From NCBI GenBank assembly GCA_963756745.1, contig CAVWOU010000010.1:372001-436000 (forward strand): 64,000 nucleotides of DNA. Reading direction: 5' to 3'. A program made the translations under genes and the position numbers. The notes under the pieces were generated by a model. The model saw nothing but the letters and a program-made list of their open reading frames with translations, ran no database searches and was not told the origin of the DNA. Position 1 is the stretch's first letter; the number at the start of each line of letters is the position of its first letter. The DNA is from DASPWW01 sp963756745. Its GTDB lineage: Bacteria > Actinomycetota > Thermoleophilia > Solirubrobacterales > 70-9. Positions 22,776-32,524 of this stretch are shown one piece after another.

Positions 22776-23906
22776 TTGTGGACAGTGGCTGAGGAGCGGG
22801 AACGGAGCGGCGACGCGACGACGGAGACCCCGACGCTCTGGCGGCCCGGCGACGTACGCGACATCCGGGCATTGCGACCGGGGGCGAGCCAGGATGCGCT
22901 ACGGGCCGCCTACCTGGAGCTGCTGAAGCTCTGCCTCTGTGACCTGGCCGGCGCCGGCACGATCTCGGTCGGCCGGCTGGAGGGGGGAGAGGCGTACGCG
23001 CGCGAGCTGCCCGAGGACCAGCGGCAGATCCGCGCCCAGGGAATCGACTGGCCGCTCACAGGCCTCACGATGACGGGGCTCGCGCGGCTCGACGACCTCC
23101 AGTCCTGTGTCGAGTCCGTGGTTGCGGACGGAATCGCCGGAGACATGATCGAGGCGGGCGTATGGCGCGGCGGGGCATCGATCCTGATGCGAGCGACGCT
23201 CGATTCGCTGGACGACGAGCGGACCGTATGGGCCGCCGACTCGTTTCAGGGATTTCGTCCCCAGGACGCCGAGGCGACCGGCGGCGAGGGCGAGGGCGAG
23301 GATCTGCCGCTGTACAGCTTCCTCTCGGTCTCGCTGGCGAACGTAAGGGCTCACTTCGCGCGGCTCGGGCTCGACCGCGGAGTGCGGTTCCTGCCGGGGT
23401 TCTTCGAGGACACGCTGCCCGCGCTGCGCGGCCACAGGTGGTCCCTCGTACGCCTCGACGGGGACACGTACCGCTCGACGCGGGTCAGCCTCGACTGCCT
23501 GTACCGGGGTCTCAGCCAAGGCGGCTACCTCGTCGTCGACGACTACGGGGCGTTGGACGAGTGCCGCCGTGCCGTCGACGACTTCAGGCAGGAGCACGGC
23601 ATCGAGGACCCGCTCGAGCGAATCGACTGGACCTGCGTGCGATGGAAGCGGACCAGCGAGCGCGGCCCGACGCCGGAGGAGAGGAGGCCGCTCGCCCTCG
23701 AGGCCGACGAGGGATCCGACACCGGCTCCGACCCGCGCGCGGGCCTTGCGCACATCCCCACCGAGCGCGAGCTGGCGCTGGAGCGCGAGCTGGAGACGGT
23801 ACGGCGGCGCTGCCAGGCGGTGGAGGCAGCCCTTCGGCGCCTCGAGCGGCGCCCGCTCGCTGGATTCGCCCGGCGCGTGGCCGGCCGCCTTCGGGGGAGC
23901 CGCTGA
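22776..23906 (+). CDS. TylF/MycF-type O-methyltransferase
   Basis: 376 residues. The core has LTGLTMTGLARLDDLQSCVE, then VAGDMIEAGVWRGGASILMRA-type motif I (IEAGVWRGGASI), VWAADSFQGF, GFFEDTLPALRGHRWSLVRLDGDTYRST and GGYLVVDDYGAL, all characteristic of macrocin/mycinamicin sugar O-methyltransferases (Mg2+ dependent, SAM). The C-terminal 80 residues are a charged coiled coil (ELALERELETVRRRCQAVEA) ending basic, perhaps for complex formation. TTG 22776 or GTG 22785 can be the start. The next gene begins immediately after its TGA. Confidence 0.88.
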   Translation: MWTVAEERERSGDATTETPTLWRPGDVRDIRALRPGASQDALRAAYLELLKLCLCDLAGAGTISVGRLEGGEAYARELPEDQRQIRAQGIDWPLTGLTMTGLARLDDLQSCVESVVADGIAGDMIEAGVWRGGASILMRATLDSLDDERTVWAADSFQGFRPQDAEATGGEGEGEDLPLYSFLSVSLANVRAHFARLGLDRGVRFLPGFFEDTLPALRGHRWSLVRLDGDTYRSTRVSLDCLYRGLSQGGYLVVDDYGALDECRRAVDDFRQEHGIEDPLERIDWTCVRWKRTSERGPTPEERRPLALEADEGSDTGSDPRAGLAHIPTERELALERELETVRRRCQAVEAALRRLERRPLAGFARRVAGRLRGSR

Positions 23907-24683
23907 GTGTCTGCGGACCGCTTCTTCTTCGTTCACCTCGTGAAGACGGCCGGGACCAGCGTTCGCACGCGCTTGCAGCATCACTTCGGGGAAAGGGCGA
24001 TCTACCCGGACGCGTCCGACGCCGGCCAGACCCAGTACTTCTCTATCGCGCACCTGCGTGAACGCGTGAGGGCGCGCGGAGACGAGATCCGCATGGTGAC
24101 GGGCCATTTTCCGCTCTGCACGGCCGAGATCCTGGGCGGCGAGTTCACCACCCTTATGGTCCTTCGCGAGCCGACGGAGCGGACTCTCTCGCACCTCAGC
24201 CATCATCGAGCGTGGTCGCGGAAGGATCGGGGCAAGCGCCTCGAGGACGTCTACTCGGACCCGCTGGTTTTCCACGGGATGCTCCACAACCACATGGTCA
24301 AGATGCTCTCGCTCACGCCGGAGGAGGCGCAACAGGTCGACGATGTCCGGATGAACGGGATGCTGACGCGCGTCGAGTTCACCGAGGAACGGCTCGAGCG
24401 CGCCAAAGCGGGGCTCGCATCCGTCGACGCGGTCGGGCTGTACGAGCGGATCGACGAGTTCTTCGACGAGCTGACGTTGCGTTTCGGATGGGACCTCGGG
24501 CCCCCGCAGCACCAGATGCGGGTCAATCCGCTCGCAAAGAGCGAGGCCGGTGCGGAGGTGTCGGATTCGTTCCGCGCGCGCGTTGCCGAAGACAACGCAA
24601 TCGACATCGAGCTGTACCGGTTCGCGCAGCGACTCTGCGATCGACGTCAGGCGGACGCTGCCCGCGGCCGGGTTGCCGGCTGA
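23907..24683 (+). CDS. Sulfotransferase family protein
   Basis: 258 residues. FFFVHLVKTAGTSVRTRL is the 5'-phosphosulfate-binding loop and LREPTERTLSHLSHH the 3'-phosphate-binding motif of Sulfotransfer_2 enzymes, which move sulfate from PAPS to carbohydrate hydroxyls. The rest (VTGHFP, VGLYERIDEFFDELTLRFGW) matches the same family. GTG start abuts the TylF-type gene (same operon), which suggests methylation and sulfation of the same glycan. Confidence 0.87.
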   Translation: MSADRFFFVHLVKTAGTSVRTRLQHHFGERAIYPDASDAGQTQYFSIAHLRERVRARGDEIRMVTGHFPLCTAEILGGEFTTLMVLREPTERTLSHLSHHRAWSRKDRGKRLEDVYSDPLVFHGMLHNHMVKMLSLTPEEAQQVDDVRMNGMLTRVEFTEERLERAKAGLASVDAVGLYERIDEFFDELTLRFGWDLGPPQHQMRVNPLAKSEAGAEVSDSFRARVAEDNAIDIELYRFAQRLCDRRQADAARGRVAG

Positions 24684-24706
24684 GCAGCCGAGGGCGGCAG
24701 CTCGGA

Positions 24707-25871
24707 TCAGTCGAGGACCTCGGCGAGCCGCTCCTCGAGCGCGCTCGAGAGCGCATCGCGGACGGGCCCTCCGGGAGTGCGCTCGACGAGCGCATGGAGG
24801 AACCCGTCGATGATCAGCCGCTTCGCGGCCGACCTCGGGCAGCCCGTGGGCGCGCAGGTAGTGGAGCTGCTCGCGATCGATCTGGGCGACGGCGGCGGCG
24901 TGCGTGCAGCGGACGTCGTTGGCCTCGATCTCGAGCCCAGGGATCGCGTCGGCGTGGGCCCGCTTCGAGAGCAGCAGGTTGCGGCTCTCCTGGAAGGCGT
25001 CGGTCTGCTGCGCGCCCGGTCGACCCTGATCATCCCGCGCCACACCGCGGTCGCGCGGTCGGCGAGCACGCCGCGGAAGGCGAGGTCGGAGGTCGTGTGG
25101 GGAGCGGCGTGCTCCTGGGTCGTGTCGAAGTCGAGGTGCTGGCGGCCCGCCCCTGCGTAGGCGCCCGTCACCTTCGCGCTCGCGCCGCGGCCGTCGAGCT
25201 TGGTCTCCATACGCACCTTGCCGCGCGCCGAGCCGAACCCGAGCGCGACCCACTCCAGCGGCGCGTCGCGGCGAGCTCGGCGCGCTGGGTCGCGAACACC
25301 CAGCTCTCGTCGGGCAGGTCCTGCCTGCACACGTAGCGCAGGTTGGCGCCCGCGCCGACGACGATCTCGGTGACGCCGTTGAACAGCCCCGCGCCGCCCC
25401 CGGAGCCGTACTCCTCCCAGACCTCGGCTTCCGCGCCCTCCTCGAGCACGATCAGGGTGCGCCAGTGCGAGCCGCGTTCCCCCGGCGCCGGGCTCGACCG
25501 AAAGCCGGACCGGCTCCTCAGATCGCCCGCCCGGCGGGCACGTGGACGAGCGCGCCCTGCCGCCACTCGGCCTCGTTGCGGGCGACGAACGGGTCGTCCC
25601 TGAGACGACCGAGCCGAGGCGCTCCCGGATGAGATCCGGATCGCTCGTGACGCCGCGTCGGGCCACAGCCCCGCGGCGCGCCGTCCTCGCCGATCGCTGC
25701 GGAGCCGGGCGCCGGGGCGTACGCGTCGAGGTCGAGCCCCGAGAGGTCGGTGAACTCCCACCCCTTCGCCTTCGGGTCGGGAAGCGCGAGCTCCTGCGCG
25801 AGAGAGGCGCCCTCGCGGCGCCTCTCGACGAGCCAATCCGGCTCCGCTTGCGCCGTCGCGGAGCTAGCCAA
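24707..25871 (-). CDS. sufD: Fe-S assembly protein SufD (multiply frameshifted)
   Basis: Starts at TTG 25871, overlapping the sufB stop by eight bases. Pieces in alternating frames assemble a full SufD: PDPKAKGWEFTDLSGLDLDAY, VHVPAG, EEGAEAEVWEEYGSGG and GLFNGVTEIVVGAGANLRYVC, then GKVRMETKLDGRGASAKVTGA, HTTSDLAFRGVLAD, and RLIIDGFLHALVER near the end. At least five single-base shifts. SufD partners SufB and SufC in the scaffold complex. Since sufB and sufC are clean and SufD is normally needed, consensus errors are a likely cause, though decay cannot be excluded. Confidence 0.82.
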
Positions 25872-27321
25872 TCGATCCTTCCATCTGCAGCTCGATCAGC
25901 CGGTTCATCTCGACCGCGTACTCCATCGGGAGCTCCTTGGTGATCGGCTCGATGAACCCGTTGACGATCGTCTTCGAGGCCTCCTCCTCGCTCAGGCCGT
26001 GGGCCTGGAGGTAGAAGAGCTGCTCCTCGCCGATCTTCGACACCGAGGCCTCGTGGCCGACGTTGGCGTCGTTCTCGTCGATGCGGATCGTCGGGTAGGT
26101 GTCGGAGCGCGACTCCTCGTCGAGCAGCAGCGCGTCGCATACGACCTTCGAGCGGGCCTCGGTCGCGCCCTTGGCGACCTCGAGCAGGCCGCGGTAGGTG
26201 CCGCGGCCGCCGTCCTTGGAGATCGACTTGGCGAAGATCGACGAGGTCGTCTTCGGGGCTCCGTGGATGATCTTGCCGCCCGCGTCCTGGTGCTGGCCGT
26301 TCCCGGCGAAGGCGATCGAGAGGATCTCGCCGTGGGCCTCCGGCCCGAGCAGGTAGATCGACGGGTACTTCATCGTCAGCTTCGAGCCCAGGTTGCAGTC
26401 GACCCACTCCATCGTCGCGCCCTCCTGGGCCATGGCGCGCTTGGTGACGAGGTTGTAGACGTTCTGGGACCAGTTCTGGATCGTCGTGTAGCGGACCCGG
26501 GCGCCGGGCTTGACGACGATCTCGACCACCGCCGAGTGCAGCGAGTCGGTCGAGTAGACCGGCGCCGTGCAGCCCTCGATGTAGTGCACGTCCGAGCCCT
26601 CCTCGGCGATGATCAGCGTGCGCTCGAACTGGCCCATGTTCTCGGTGTTGATCCGGAAGTAGGCCTGAAGCGGCATCTCGACCTTGGCGCCCTTCGGCAC
26701 GTAGACGAACGAGCCGCCCGACCACACGGCGGAGTTGAGCGCGGCGAGCTTGTTGTCGTTCGGCGGGATGACGGTGGCCCAGTGCTCGCGCACGATGTCC
26801 TCGTACTCGCGCAGGCCCGAGTCCATGTCGAGGAACACGACGCCCTGCTTCTCGAGGTCCTCGCGGATCTGGTGGTACACGACCTCGGACTCGTACTGGG
26901 CGCCGACGCCGGCGAGGAAGTCGCGCTCCGCCTCGGGGATCCCGAGGCGGTCGAAGGTCTTCTTGATGTCCTCGGGGACCTCGTCCCAGCTTCGGCTCTG
27001 CTTCTCGGACGCGCGGACGAAGTAGTGGATGTTGTTCCAGTCGATCTGGCCGAGGTTGCCGCCCCAGGTCGGAGTCGGGCGCGCCTCGAAGTGCTCCAGC
27101 GCCTTGAGCCGGAACTCGCGCATCCACTCGGGCTCGTCCTTGTACTCGGAGATCGCCTCGACGACCTCGCGCGAGAGGCCCTTCGGCGCCTTGTAGATGT
27201 AGTCGCTCTCGGGATCGTGGAAGCCGAAGCGCTCCTCGTAGTCGGCGCCGATGTCCTTGAGCGCCTCCTGCTCGGCCCGCTTCGGGTCCAGCTCCTTGAT
27301 CTTCGTCTCGGGTGTCGCCAT
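25864..27321 (-). CDS. sufB: Fe-S assembly scaffold SufB
   Basis: 485 residues, intact. SufB landmarks include the N-terminal YKAPKGLSREVVEAISEYK, the QSRSWDEVPEDIK region, EGCTAPVYSTDSLHSAVVEI (conserved Cys), HGEILSIAFAGNGQHQDAGGKIIH, and RSDTYPTIRIDENDANVGHEASVSKIGEEQLFYL followed by the C-terminal SEEEASKTIVNGFIEPI. With SufC and SufD it forms the SufBC2D scaffold on which clusters are built. The order Rieske-sufB-sufD on the - strand, with one- to eight-base junctions, marks an operon. Confidence 0.95.
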   Translation of the reverse strand: MATPETKIKELDPKRAEQEALKDIGADYEERFGFHDPESDYIYKAPKGLSREVVEAISEYKDEPEWMREFRLKALEHFEARPTPTWGGNLGQIDWNNIHYFVRASEKQSRSWDEVPEDIKKTFDRLGIPEAERDFLAGVGAQYESEVVYHQIREDLEKQGVVFLDMDSGLREYEDIVREHWATVIPPNDNKLAALNSAVWSGGSFVYVPKGAKVEMPLQAYFRINTENMGQFERTLIIAEEGSDVHYIEGCTAPVYSTDSLHSAVVEIVVKPGARVRYTTIQNWSQNVYNLVTKRAMAQEGATMEWVDCNLGSKLTMKYPSIYLLGPEAHGEILSIAFAGNGQHQDAGGKIIHGAPKTTSSIFAKSISKDGGRGTYRGLLEVAKGATEARSKVVCDALLLDEESRSDTYPTIRIDENDANVGHEASVSKIGEEQLFYLQAHGLSEEEASKTIVNGFIEPITKELPMEYAVEMNRLIELQMEGSIG

Positions 27322-27322
27322 T

Positions 27323-27667
27323 TCAGTCGACCTCCAGCTTCACGTCGCCGTTCTCGACCCTGGCCTCGAAGGTCTCCACTGGAACGTAGGCGGGGAGGGT
27401 CTTCGGCCTTCCGGTGCGCACGTCGAACAGCGATCCGTGGCGGGGGCACTCAACTGTACACGCGTCGGGATCGAACTCCCCCTCGGCGAGCGGGCCGTCG
27501 TCGTGCGAGCAGCGATCCTCGATCGCGTACAGCTCGCCGTCCTCGGCGTGGAACACGCCGATCTTGCGCCCGTCGGCCTCCACCAGGCGCATCTCGCCGG
27601 CGGGAAGCTCCTCGAGCCTGCATACGGTCAGCGTTTCGTTCAATTGGCTGGTTGTGTCCGTCGTCAC
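27323..27667 (-). CDS. Rieske-type 2Fe-2S ferredoxin
   Basis: 114 residues from GTG 27667. The Rieske motifs CSHDDGPLAEGEFD and CPRHGSLFD (C-x-H .. C-x2-H) are complete, within a small single-domain ferredoxin like those attached to dioxygenases or, as here, to suf operons of actinobacteria. Probably a soluble electron carrier linked to cluster assembly. Starts the sufB-sufD transcript. The open frame extends upstream to 27868, but that part is antisense to the divergent glycosyltransferase. Confidence 0.9.
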   Translation of the reverse strand: MTTDTTSQLNETLTVCRLEELPAGEMRLVEADGRKIGVFHAEDGELYAIEDRCSHDDGPLAEGEFDPDACTVECPRHGSLFDVRTGRPKTLPAYVPVETFEARVENGDVKLEVD

Positions 27668-27743
27668 GTTATTCCTACTCCGGAAGTCGGATTTTAGCGA
27701 GGTACCCGGCCGAAGGCGCCGGCCCGCCACGACGATCCGCGGG

Positions 27744-29173
27744 GTGTCGGATCCGGAGCTCGACGTACGCGCAGACACTCCGGTGCCCCGCAGCCTTCCC
27801 GCGGGCAGCCGAACGGCGATCTTCGTGCTCGGGTCGTGCTTCCACCGCCGGCTGGGCGTGCGAGACATCGAGTTAGTGGTCGGCGGCGCCGCGACGGAGG
27901 CGACGGCGCAGGGGATGCCTCGCCTCGACCGCTACCGGGCCCTGCCCGACGCCCACAGCTACAGAAGCGGGTTCTGGGCGATCGTTCCCGTCGAGGCTCC
28001 GCCCGCGGGCGAGATCGAGGTGGCGGTCAGGGCGACGCTCGCGGACGGAACCACCGCCGTGGCGCCCGTGGGCCGGATCCCGGTGTCCGATCTGCCCTCG
28101 ATGGAGCCGGAGGCGATCGCCCGAGCGGGGAGCGGCGCTCGCGTCGCGATCGCGATGGCCACCTTCGACCCGGACCCCGAGCTGTTCCGAAACCAGGTCG
28201 AGTCGATCCGGGCGCAGACGATCGACGACTGGATCTGCGTCGTCAGCGACGACTGCACGCCGCCGCCGGCCTTCGAGCGGATGCGCGCGGTGCTCGACGG
28301 GGATCGACGGTTCGTGCTCTCGCGCTCGGGCAGGCGGCTCGGCTTCTATAAGAACTTCGAGCGCGCGCTCGCGCTCGTGCGGTCCTCGACGCCGTACGTG
28401 GCGCTCGCCGACCAGGACGACCGCTGGTACCCGGAGAAGCTTCAGACGCTGCTCGATTCGCTGGGCGACGCCCAGCTCGTCTACAGCGACCAGCGCGTCG
28501 TCGACACCGGCGGGAGGGTGGTGGCGGAGGGCTACTGGACGGACCAGCGCCGCAACAACTACACGAACCTCGCCTCGCTTTTGATCGCCAACACGGTGAC
28601 CGGCGCGGCATCGCTGTTCCGGCGCGAGCTGCTCGACGTCGCGCTTCCGTTCCCCGAGCCACCGGGCGACCAGTTCCACGACCACTGGCTCGGGCTGGTG
28701 GCGCTGTCCACGGGAGGATCGCCTACGTGGACCGTCCGCTGTACGACTACGTCCAGCACGAGGGCGCCGCGCTCGGACACATCGCCGCCAACGTCGGCGT
28801 CAACAGGGGCGTGTTCGTGTCGCGGCTGTTGCGGCGCGGTGGAAGGGGCTCTTTTCGGGGTGGCGGGCGGCCTACTTCCTCGCCTACTGCCGCCTGCGGC
28901 TCCTCGCCGAGGTGCTGCTGATGCGTGCGGCGACGCGATGGTGCCCGCTCGCGGCGGACGCTCCGCCGCTTCGCCCGCAGCGAGCGCTCTCCGGTGGGAT
29001 TCGCGTGGCTCGCGGCGCGCGCGCGCGGCGCTGGTTCGGCAGGACGGAGACGCTCGGCGCCGAGCGCCTGCTGGTGCAGGGAATACTGTGGCGCCACCTC
29101 GTCACGGCCCTCGTCGCGGGCCGCCGGCGCCCGTCCGGCGGTTGCCGGTCGACGCGAGCCTCCGGGCGGCTGA
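27744..29173 (+). CDS. Family-2 glycosyltransferase with N-terminal beta module (frameshifted)
   Basis: Paralogue of the 21140 gene. The N-module reads AIFVLGSCFHRRLGVRDIEL, GMPRLDRYRAL, SYRSGFWAIVPVE. The GT-A domain reads AMATFDPDPELFRNQVESIR, CVVSDDCTP, RRLGFYKNFERALA, LADQDDRWYPEKLQ, NYTNLASLLIANTVTGAASL and DHWLGLVALSTG. From about 28720 on the frame changes several times (DRPLYDYVQHEGAALGH; GLFSGWRAAYFLAYCRLRLL; ARSERSPVGFAWLAAR; TLGAERLLVQGILWRHL), giving at least four 1-base shifts in the C-terminal third. The end at 29173 is an estimate. Divergent from the Rieske gene by 76 bases. Confidence 0.78.
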
Positions 29174-29195
29174 GCGGTCTACACTGCGCGACTCC

Positions 29196-30197
29196 ATGCC
29201 CTCGCGGCTCGAAGCCGATCCGTACGAGAACGACCCAGGTCACTGGGGCGCGTCGCTCGTCAACGCGGCCGAGATCCTCTTTCCGTGCCTCGACGCCGCC
29301 GGCGCGAAGTCGGTCGCCGAGGTCGGCGCGTACGCGGGCGATCTCACGGGCGAGCTGATCAAGTGGGCCGATCGCAGCGGCGCGCGGGTGATCGCGATCG
29401 ATCCCACGCCCGAGCCGCAGCTCGTCGAGCTCGCCGAGGAGCGCGCCGACCTGGAGCTGATCCGGGAGACGAGCCACGAGGCGCTCCGCCAACTCGAGCT
29501 CCCGGACGCGGTGATCATCGACGGCGACCACAACTACTACACGGTCAGCGAGGAGCTGCGGCTGATCGGCGAGAAGGCGCCGGGGGCCGAGCTCCCGCTG
29601 CTGATGTTCCACGACGTCGGCTGGCCCCATGCCCGCCGGGACACCTACTTCGCGCCCGAGCAGATCCCCGAGGAGCACCGCCAGCCGATCGCCGAGCCCG
29701 CCGGGCTGTTCCCGGGCGACCCGGGAGTCGTCGAGGGCGCGCTCCTGTTCCACTACGGCGCCGAGCGGGAGGGCGGTCCGCGCAACGGAGTGCTGACCGC
29801 GATCGAGGACTTCATCGAAGGGCCAGCGAGGGCGTCCGGCTCGCGACGATCCCCGTGTTCTTCGGCTTCGGGGTCCTGTGGCATACCGAGGCGCCGTGGG
29901 CGGGCGCCGTGGCGCGAGATCGTCGAGCCGTGGGACCACAACCCGCTCCTCGCGAGGCTGGAGGCGAACCGCGTCTTCACCTGGCGACGGTGCACGCGAG
30001 ATCGTGCGAACGCGAGGCTCGAGTGGCGCCTCGCGAGGATCGAGTCGCGCCTCGCTCGCCAGGAGCAGCTCCTCAACGCGCTGCTTGACTCGGGGGCGCT
30101 CGCCATGGCCGACCGGTCGCCGCGCTGCGCCACCCGAGCGGGCGACCTCGTGGCGCGATCAGGTCAGCAAGTCGTGGGCGAGAACGGCTCGGCCTGA
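29196..30197 (+). CDS. Class I SAM-dependent methyltransferase (frameshifted)
   Basis: From ATG 29196, residues 1-205 are clean: SVAEVGAYAGDLTGELIKWA is SAM motif I, RVIAIDPTP motif II, and DAVIIDGDHNYYTVSEEL the Methyltransf_24-like DGDH block. Near 29820 a shift moves the frame to GVRLATIPVFFGFGVLWHTE, and after about 29905 it returns to EIVEPWDHNPLLARLEANRV. A basic coiled-coil tail (RLEWRLARIESRLARQEQLL) resembles those on neighbouring sugar methyltransferases. The target is presumably a glycan residue. The end at 30197 is in the frame of the tail. Confidence 0.75.
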   Translation: MPSRLEADPYENDPGHWGASLVNAAEILFPCLDAAGAKSVAEVGAYAGDLTGELIKWADRSGARVIAIDPTPEPQLVELAEERADLELIRETSHEALRQLELPDAVIIDGDHNYYTVSEELRLIGEKAPGAELPLLMFHDVGWPHARRDTYFAPEQIPEEHRQPIAEPAGLFPGDPGVVEGALLFHYGAEREGGPRNGVLTAIEDFIEGPARASGSRRSPCSSASGSCGIPRRRGRAPWREIVEPWDHNPLLARLEANRVFTWRRCTRDRANARLEWRLARIESRLARQEQLLNALLDSGALAMADRSPRCATRAGDLVARSGQQVVGENGSA

Positions 30198-30203
30198 CGT
30201 CGC

Positions 30204-31118
30204 TCAGGCGCCCTGCTGACGCGCGCGCTCGCGGCTATGCCGCAGCCGTGAGAGCAACGCCCGAGCCATGCGCAGGGGCGCGGTCAGCCGCCAGCTCTTG
30301 CTGTGCACGAGCCGTTCGTGCTGCGCCTCCATCGCCGCGAACTTCAGATGCTCGGATACGGCCTCACCCTTGGCCGCGCCGCCTCCGCCTCGGCACGCAG
30401 CGCTCGTTCCTCCAGTCGGCACGCCGGCCGGCGTTCGGCAGCCGGCCGTCCCACTTCTCCGCCAGCCTGATGTAGGCCTCGATCCACGCGTCGGGGTCGC
30501 TGATCAGCTCCAGCGAGTGATGGTGGATCGCCCGGAAGTCGGGTGACGACCTTCTTCCCGGCCGCGCGCGCCTGCATGCAGAAGTCGAAGTCGTAGCCGT
30601 GAAGCGTTCCCGAGCGACTCGTCGAAGCGCAGCTCCCGAACCGCCCACGGCGACAGCACCATCACGAACCCGTCGATCGAGTCGACCTCGCCCGTCGCCG
30701 CGATCGACGGGCTGGTCGTCCGGATTCCACGACTCGACCGGAACTCTCCCCCCCCCCGAACTCCTGGTACCGGTGGGTGAACGACGCCCAGGTAACGGCG
30801 CCCTCCCACCACGCGATCCCCTGCACGCCGATCGCGCCGGCGCAGCCGACGACGGCCACGTCGGGGTCGTCGAGCGCCTCCCGCACCTTGTCGCAGAAGT
30901 CGGTGTCGATGATCTCGGCGTCCTGGTGAACGAGCGCCAGCGCCTCGAGCTCATCGTAGTCGCCGGCCAGGTCGAGCAGCAGGTTGTAGTTGCGAAACAG
31001 CGACCCGGCGCTCTGGTGCGCGAGCACTTGGAGTGGGCTCCGCCACCAGCCGGATTCCGGGTGCCGCGTAGCGCTCGTAGACTTTCAGGTCCGTGACCGC
31101 GCTGCCGAAGACGATCAT
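30204..31118 (-). CDS. GT-A glycosyltransferase (multiply frameshifted)
   Basis: ATG 31118 overlaps the TGA of the upstream TylF-type gene (ATGA). Pieces in order: MIVFGSAVTDLKVYERYAAP, then SLFRNYNLLLDLAGDYDELEALALVHQDAEI (HQD is the DxD-like metal site), DPDVAVVGCAGAIGVQGIAWWEG, DGFVMVLSPWAVRELRFDESL, DFRAIHHHSLELISD, and a C-terminal EHLKFAAMEAQHERLVHSKS. This is the small GT-A family often seen beside rhamnan/O-antigen genes. At least four 1-base shifts, one in a run of eight C's near 30748, a typical error site. Confidence 0.7.
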
Positions 31119-32342
31119 TGCTCGGTGCCTCCACGGCGACCTGCGCGGCGTCGCAGGCGGGCAATCCACGACCGGCAAGCTGGACCCGTGAGCCGCGATC
31201 CCCCTCGAGGAGAAACTGCGGGCGGGCCCGGAGCTGCGAAAGCTCGGCCTCCATTTCCAGCTCGCGCGCGGTGGGGAGCGGCGCCCGCCCCGGTTCGCTC
31301 GACGGCCCGCTCGATGTGGCGGTCACGAAAGCGGCTGCTGGCGTCGGGCGTGCGTACGGTCGCGTCAGCGTCGGCCTGCGGCTCGGTCGCACGCCGCCAG
31401 CGGACGCCGTTCCAATCGATCTCCTCGATCGGCTCCGTGATCCCGTGCTGCCGCCGGAACTCGTCCACCGCCTGGCGGCACTCCTCGATCAGCTGGTAGT
31501 CGTCGATGATCACGTAGCCGCCGCGGGACAGGCTCGGGTAGAGCGCCTCCAGCGCAAGCCAGGTCGATTCGTAGGTGTCGCCGTCGAGGCGAACAACCGA
31601 CCACCGATGTCCCAGCAGGGCCGGCAGCGTCTCGGTGGAAGAAGCCGGCGACGAACTCGACGCCGCGCTCGCACCCGAAACGGGCGAAGTATCCCTGCAC
31701 CTCTTTGAGTGGAACGGCGAGGAAGTCGACGTGGCTGAGGTCGAGCTCGCGGTCCTGCGGAAACGCCTCCCCATTGGGGGGCGGCAGGCCCTGGAAGGAG
31801 TCCGCGACCCACACCGTTCGGCCATCCTCGCCGAGCGAGTCGAGCGTCGCGCGCATCAGGATCGACGCCCCGCCTCGCCACGCCCCGGCCTCGATCAGGT
31901 CGCCGTCGACGCCGTCCGCGACGACGGACTCGACGCACGACTGAAGATCGTCTAGCCGCGGCAGTCCGATCATGCTCAGCCCGCTGAACGGCCAGTCCGC
32001 GCCCCGTACGCGGAGGGCGATCTCGTCCTCGGTCAGCTCCCGCGAGAACACCTGGCTGCTGGGGTTCCTGCCGTTGCCCACGCGGCTCACCGACTGCGTG
32101 CGAGCCCCGGCGAGGTCGCACAGCGCAAGCTTCAGGAGGCCAAGGTACGCCGCGCGAAGCCCGTCACGGTCTGGCCGCACGCCCGGGGTGCGCACCTCAC
32201 GGTCGGCCCCGCGCTCGATGTGCGCGGTCCGAAGCGCCTCCTCGCTGATGCGGGGACGCGACGGAGCACCCTCGTCCGCCGACGCAGGTGTGTTGCCTTC
32301 GGACCACATCGTCAGCCTGGCCGGTGGAGAACATAGCGTCAT
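31115..32342 (-). CDS. TylF/MycF-type O-methyltransferase (frameshifted)
   Basis: Second TylF paralogue. LSMIGLPRLDDLQSCVESVV, DLIEAGAWRGGASILMRATL, VWVADSFQGLPPP and VEFVAGFF are in the first frame. A shift near 31645 is followed by ETLPALLGHRWSVVRLDGDTY, SRGGYVIIDDYQLIEECRQA and HGITEPIEEIDWNGVRWRR. The first 60 residues are low-complexity and an internal ATG at 32309 may be the real start. The tail is basic. Same operon as the GT-A gene downstream. Likely methylates a glycan sugar. Confidence 0.8.
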
Positions 32343-32524
32343 GCCGGCACCGCCGAGCGGCTCCCCATGCGCGCCGCAGAGGCTAGCCTACACTCGCCAG
32401 CCCCCGGGCTTCCCGGGCGACAAGGCCTTCCATCTTGGCGACAAGGCGCTCTCCACCTTGGCAAGCGGGACATCAATCGATCGCGAACCGTGCAGCCGGC
32501 CGGGCCCGTCACCCCGCTCCGGTC

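Noticed and set aside
22899..25253. 784-codon - strand frame spanning the TylF, sulfotransferase and sufD region
   Set aside because: It is antisense to two well-supported + strand genes, and only its 5' part coincides with sufD fragments in a different frame.
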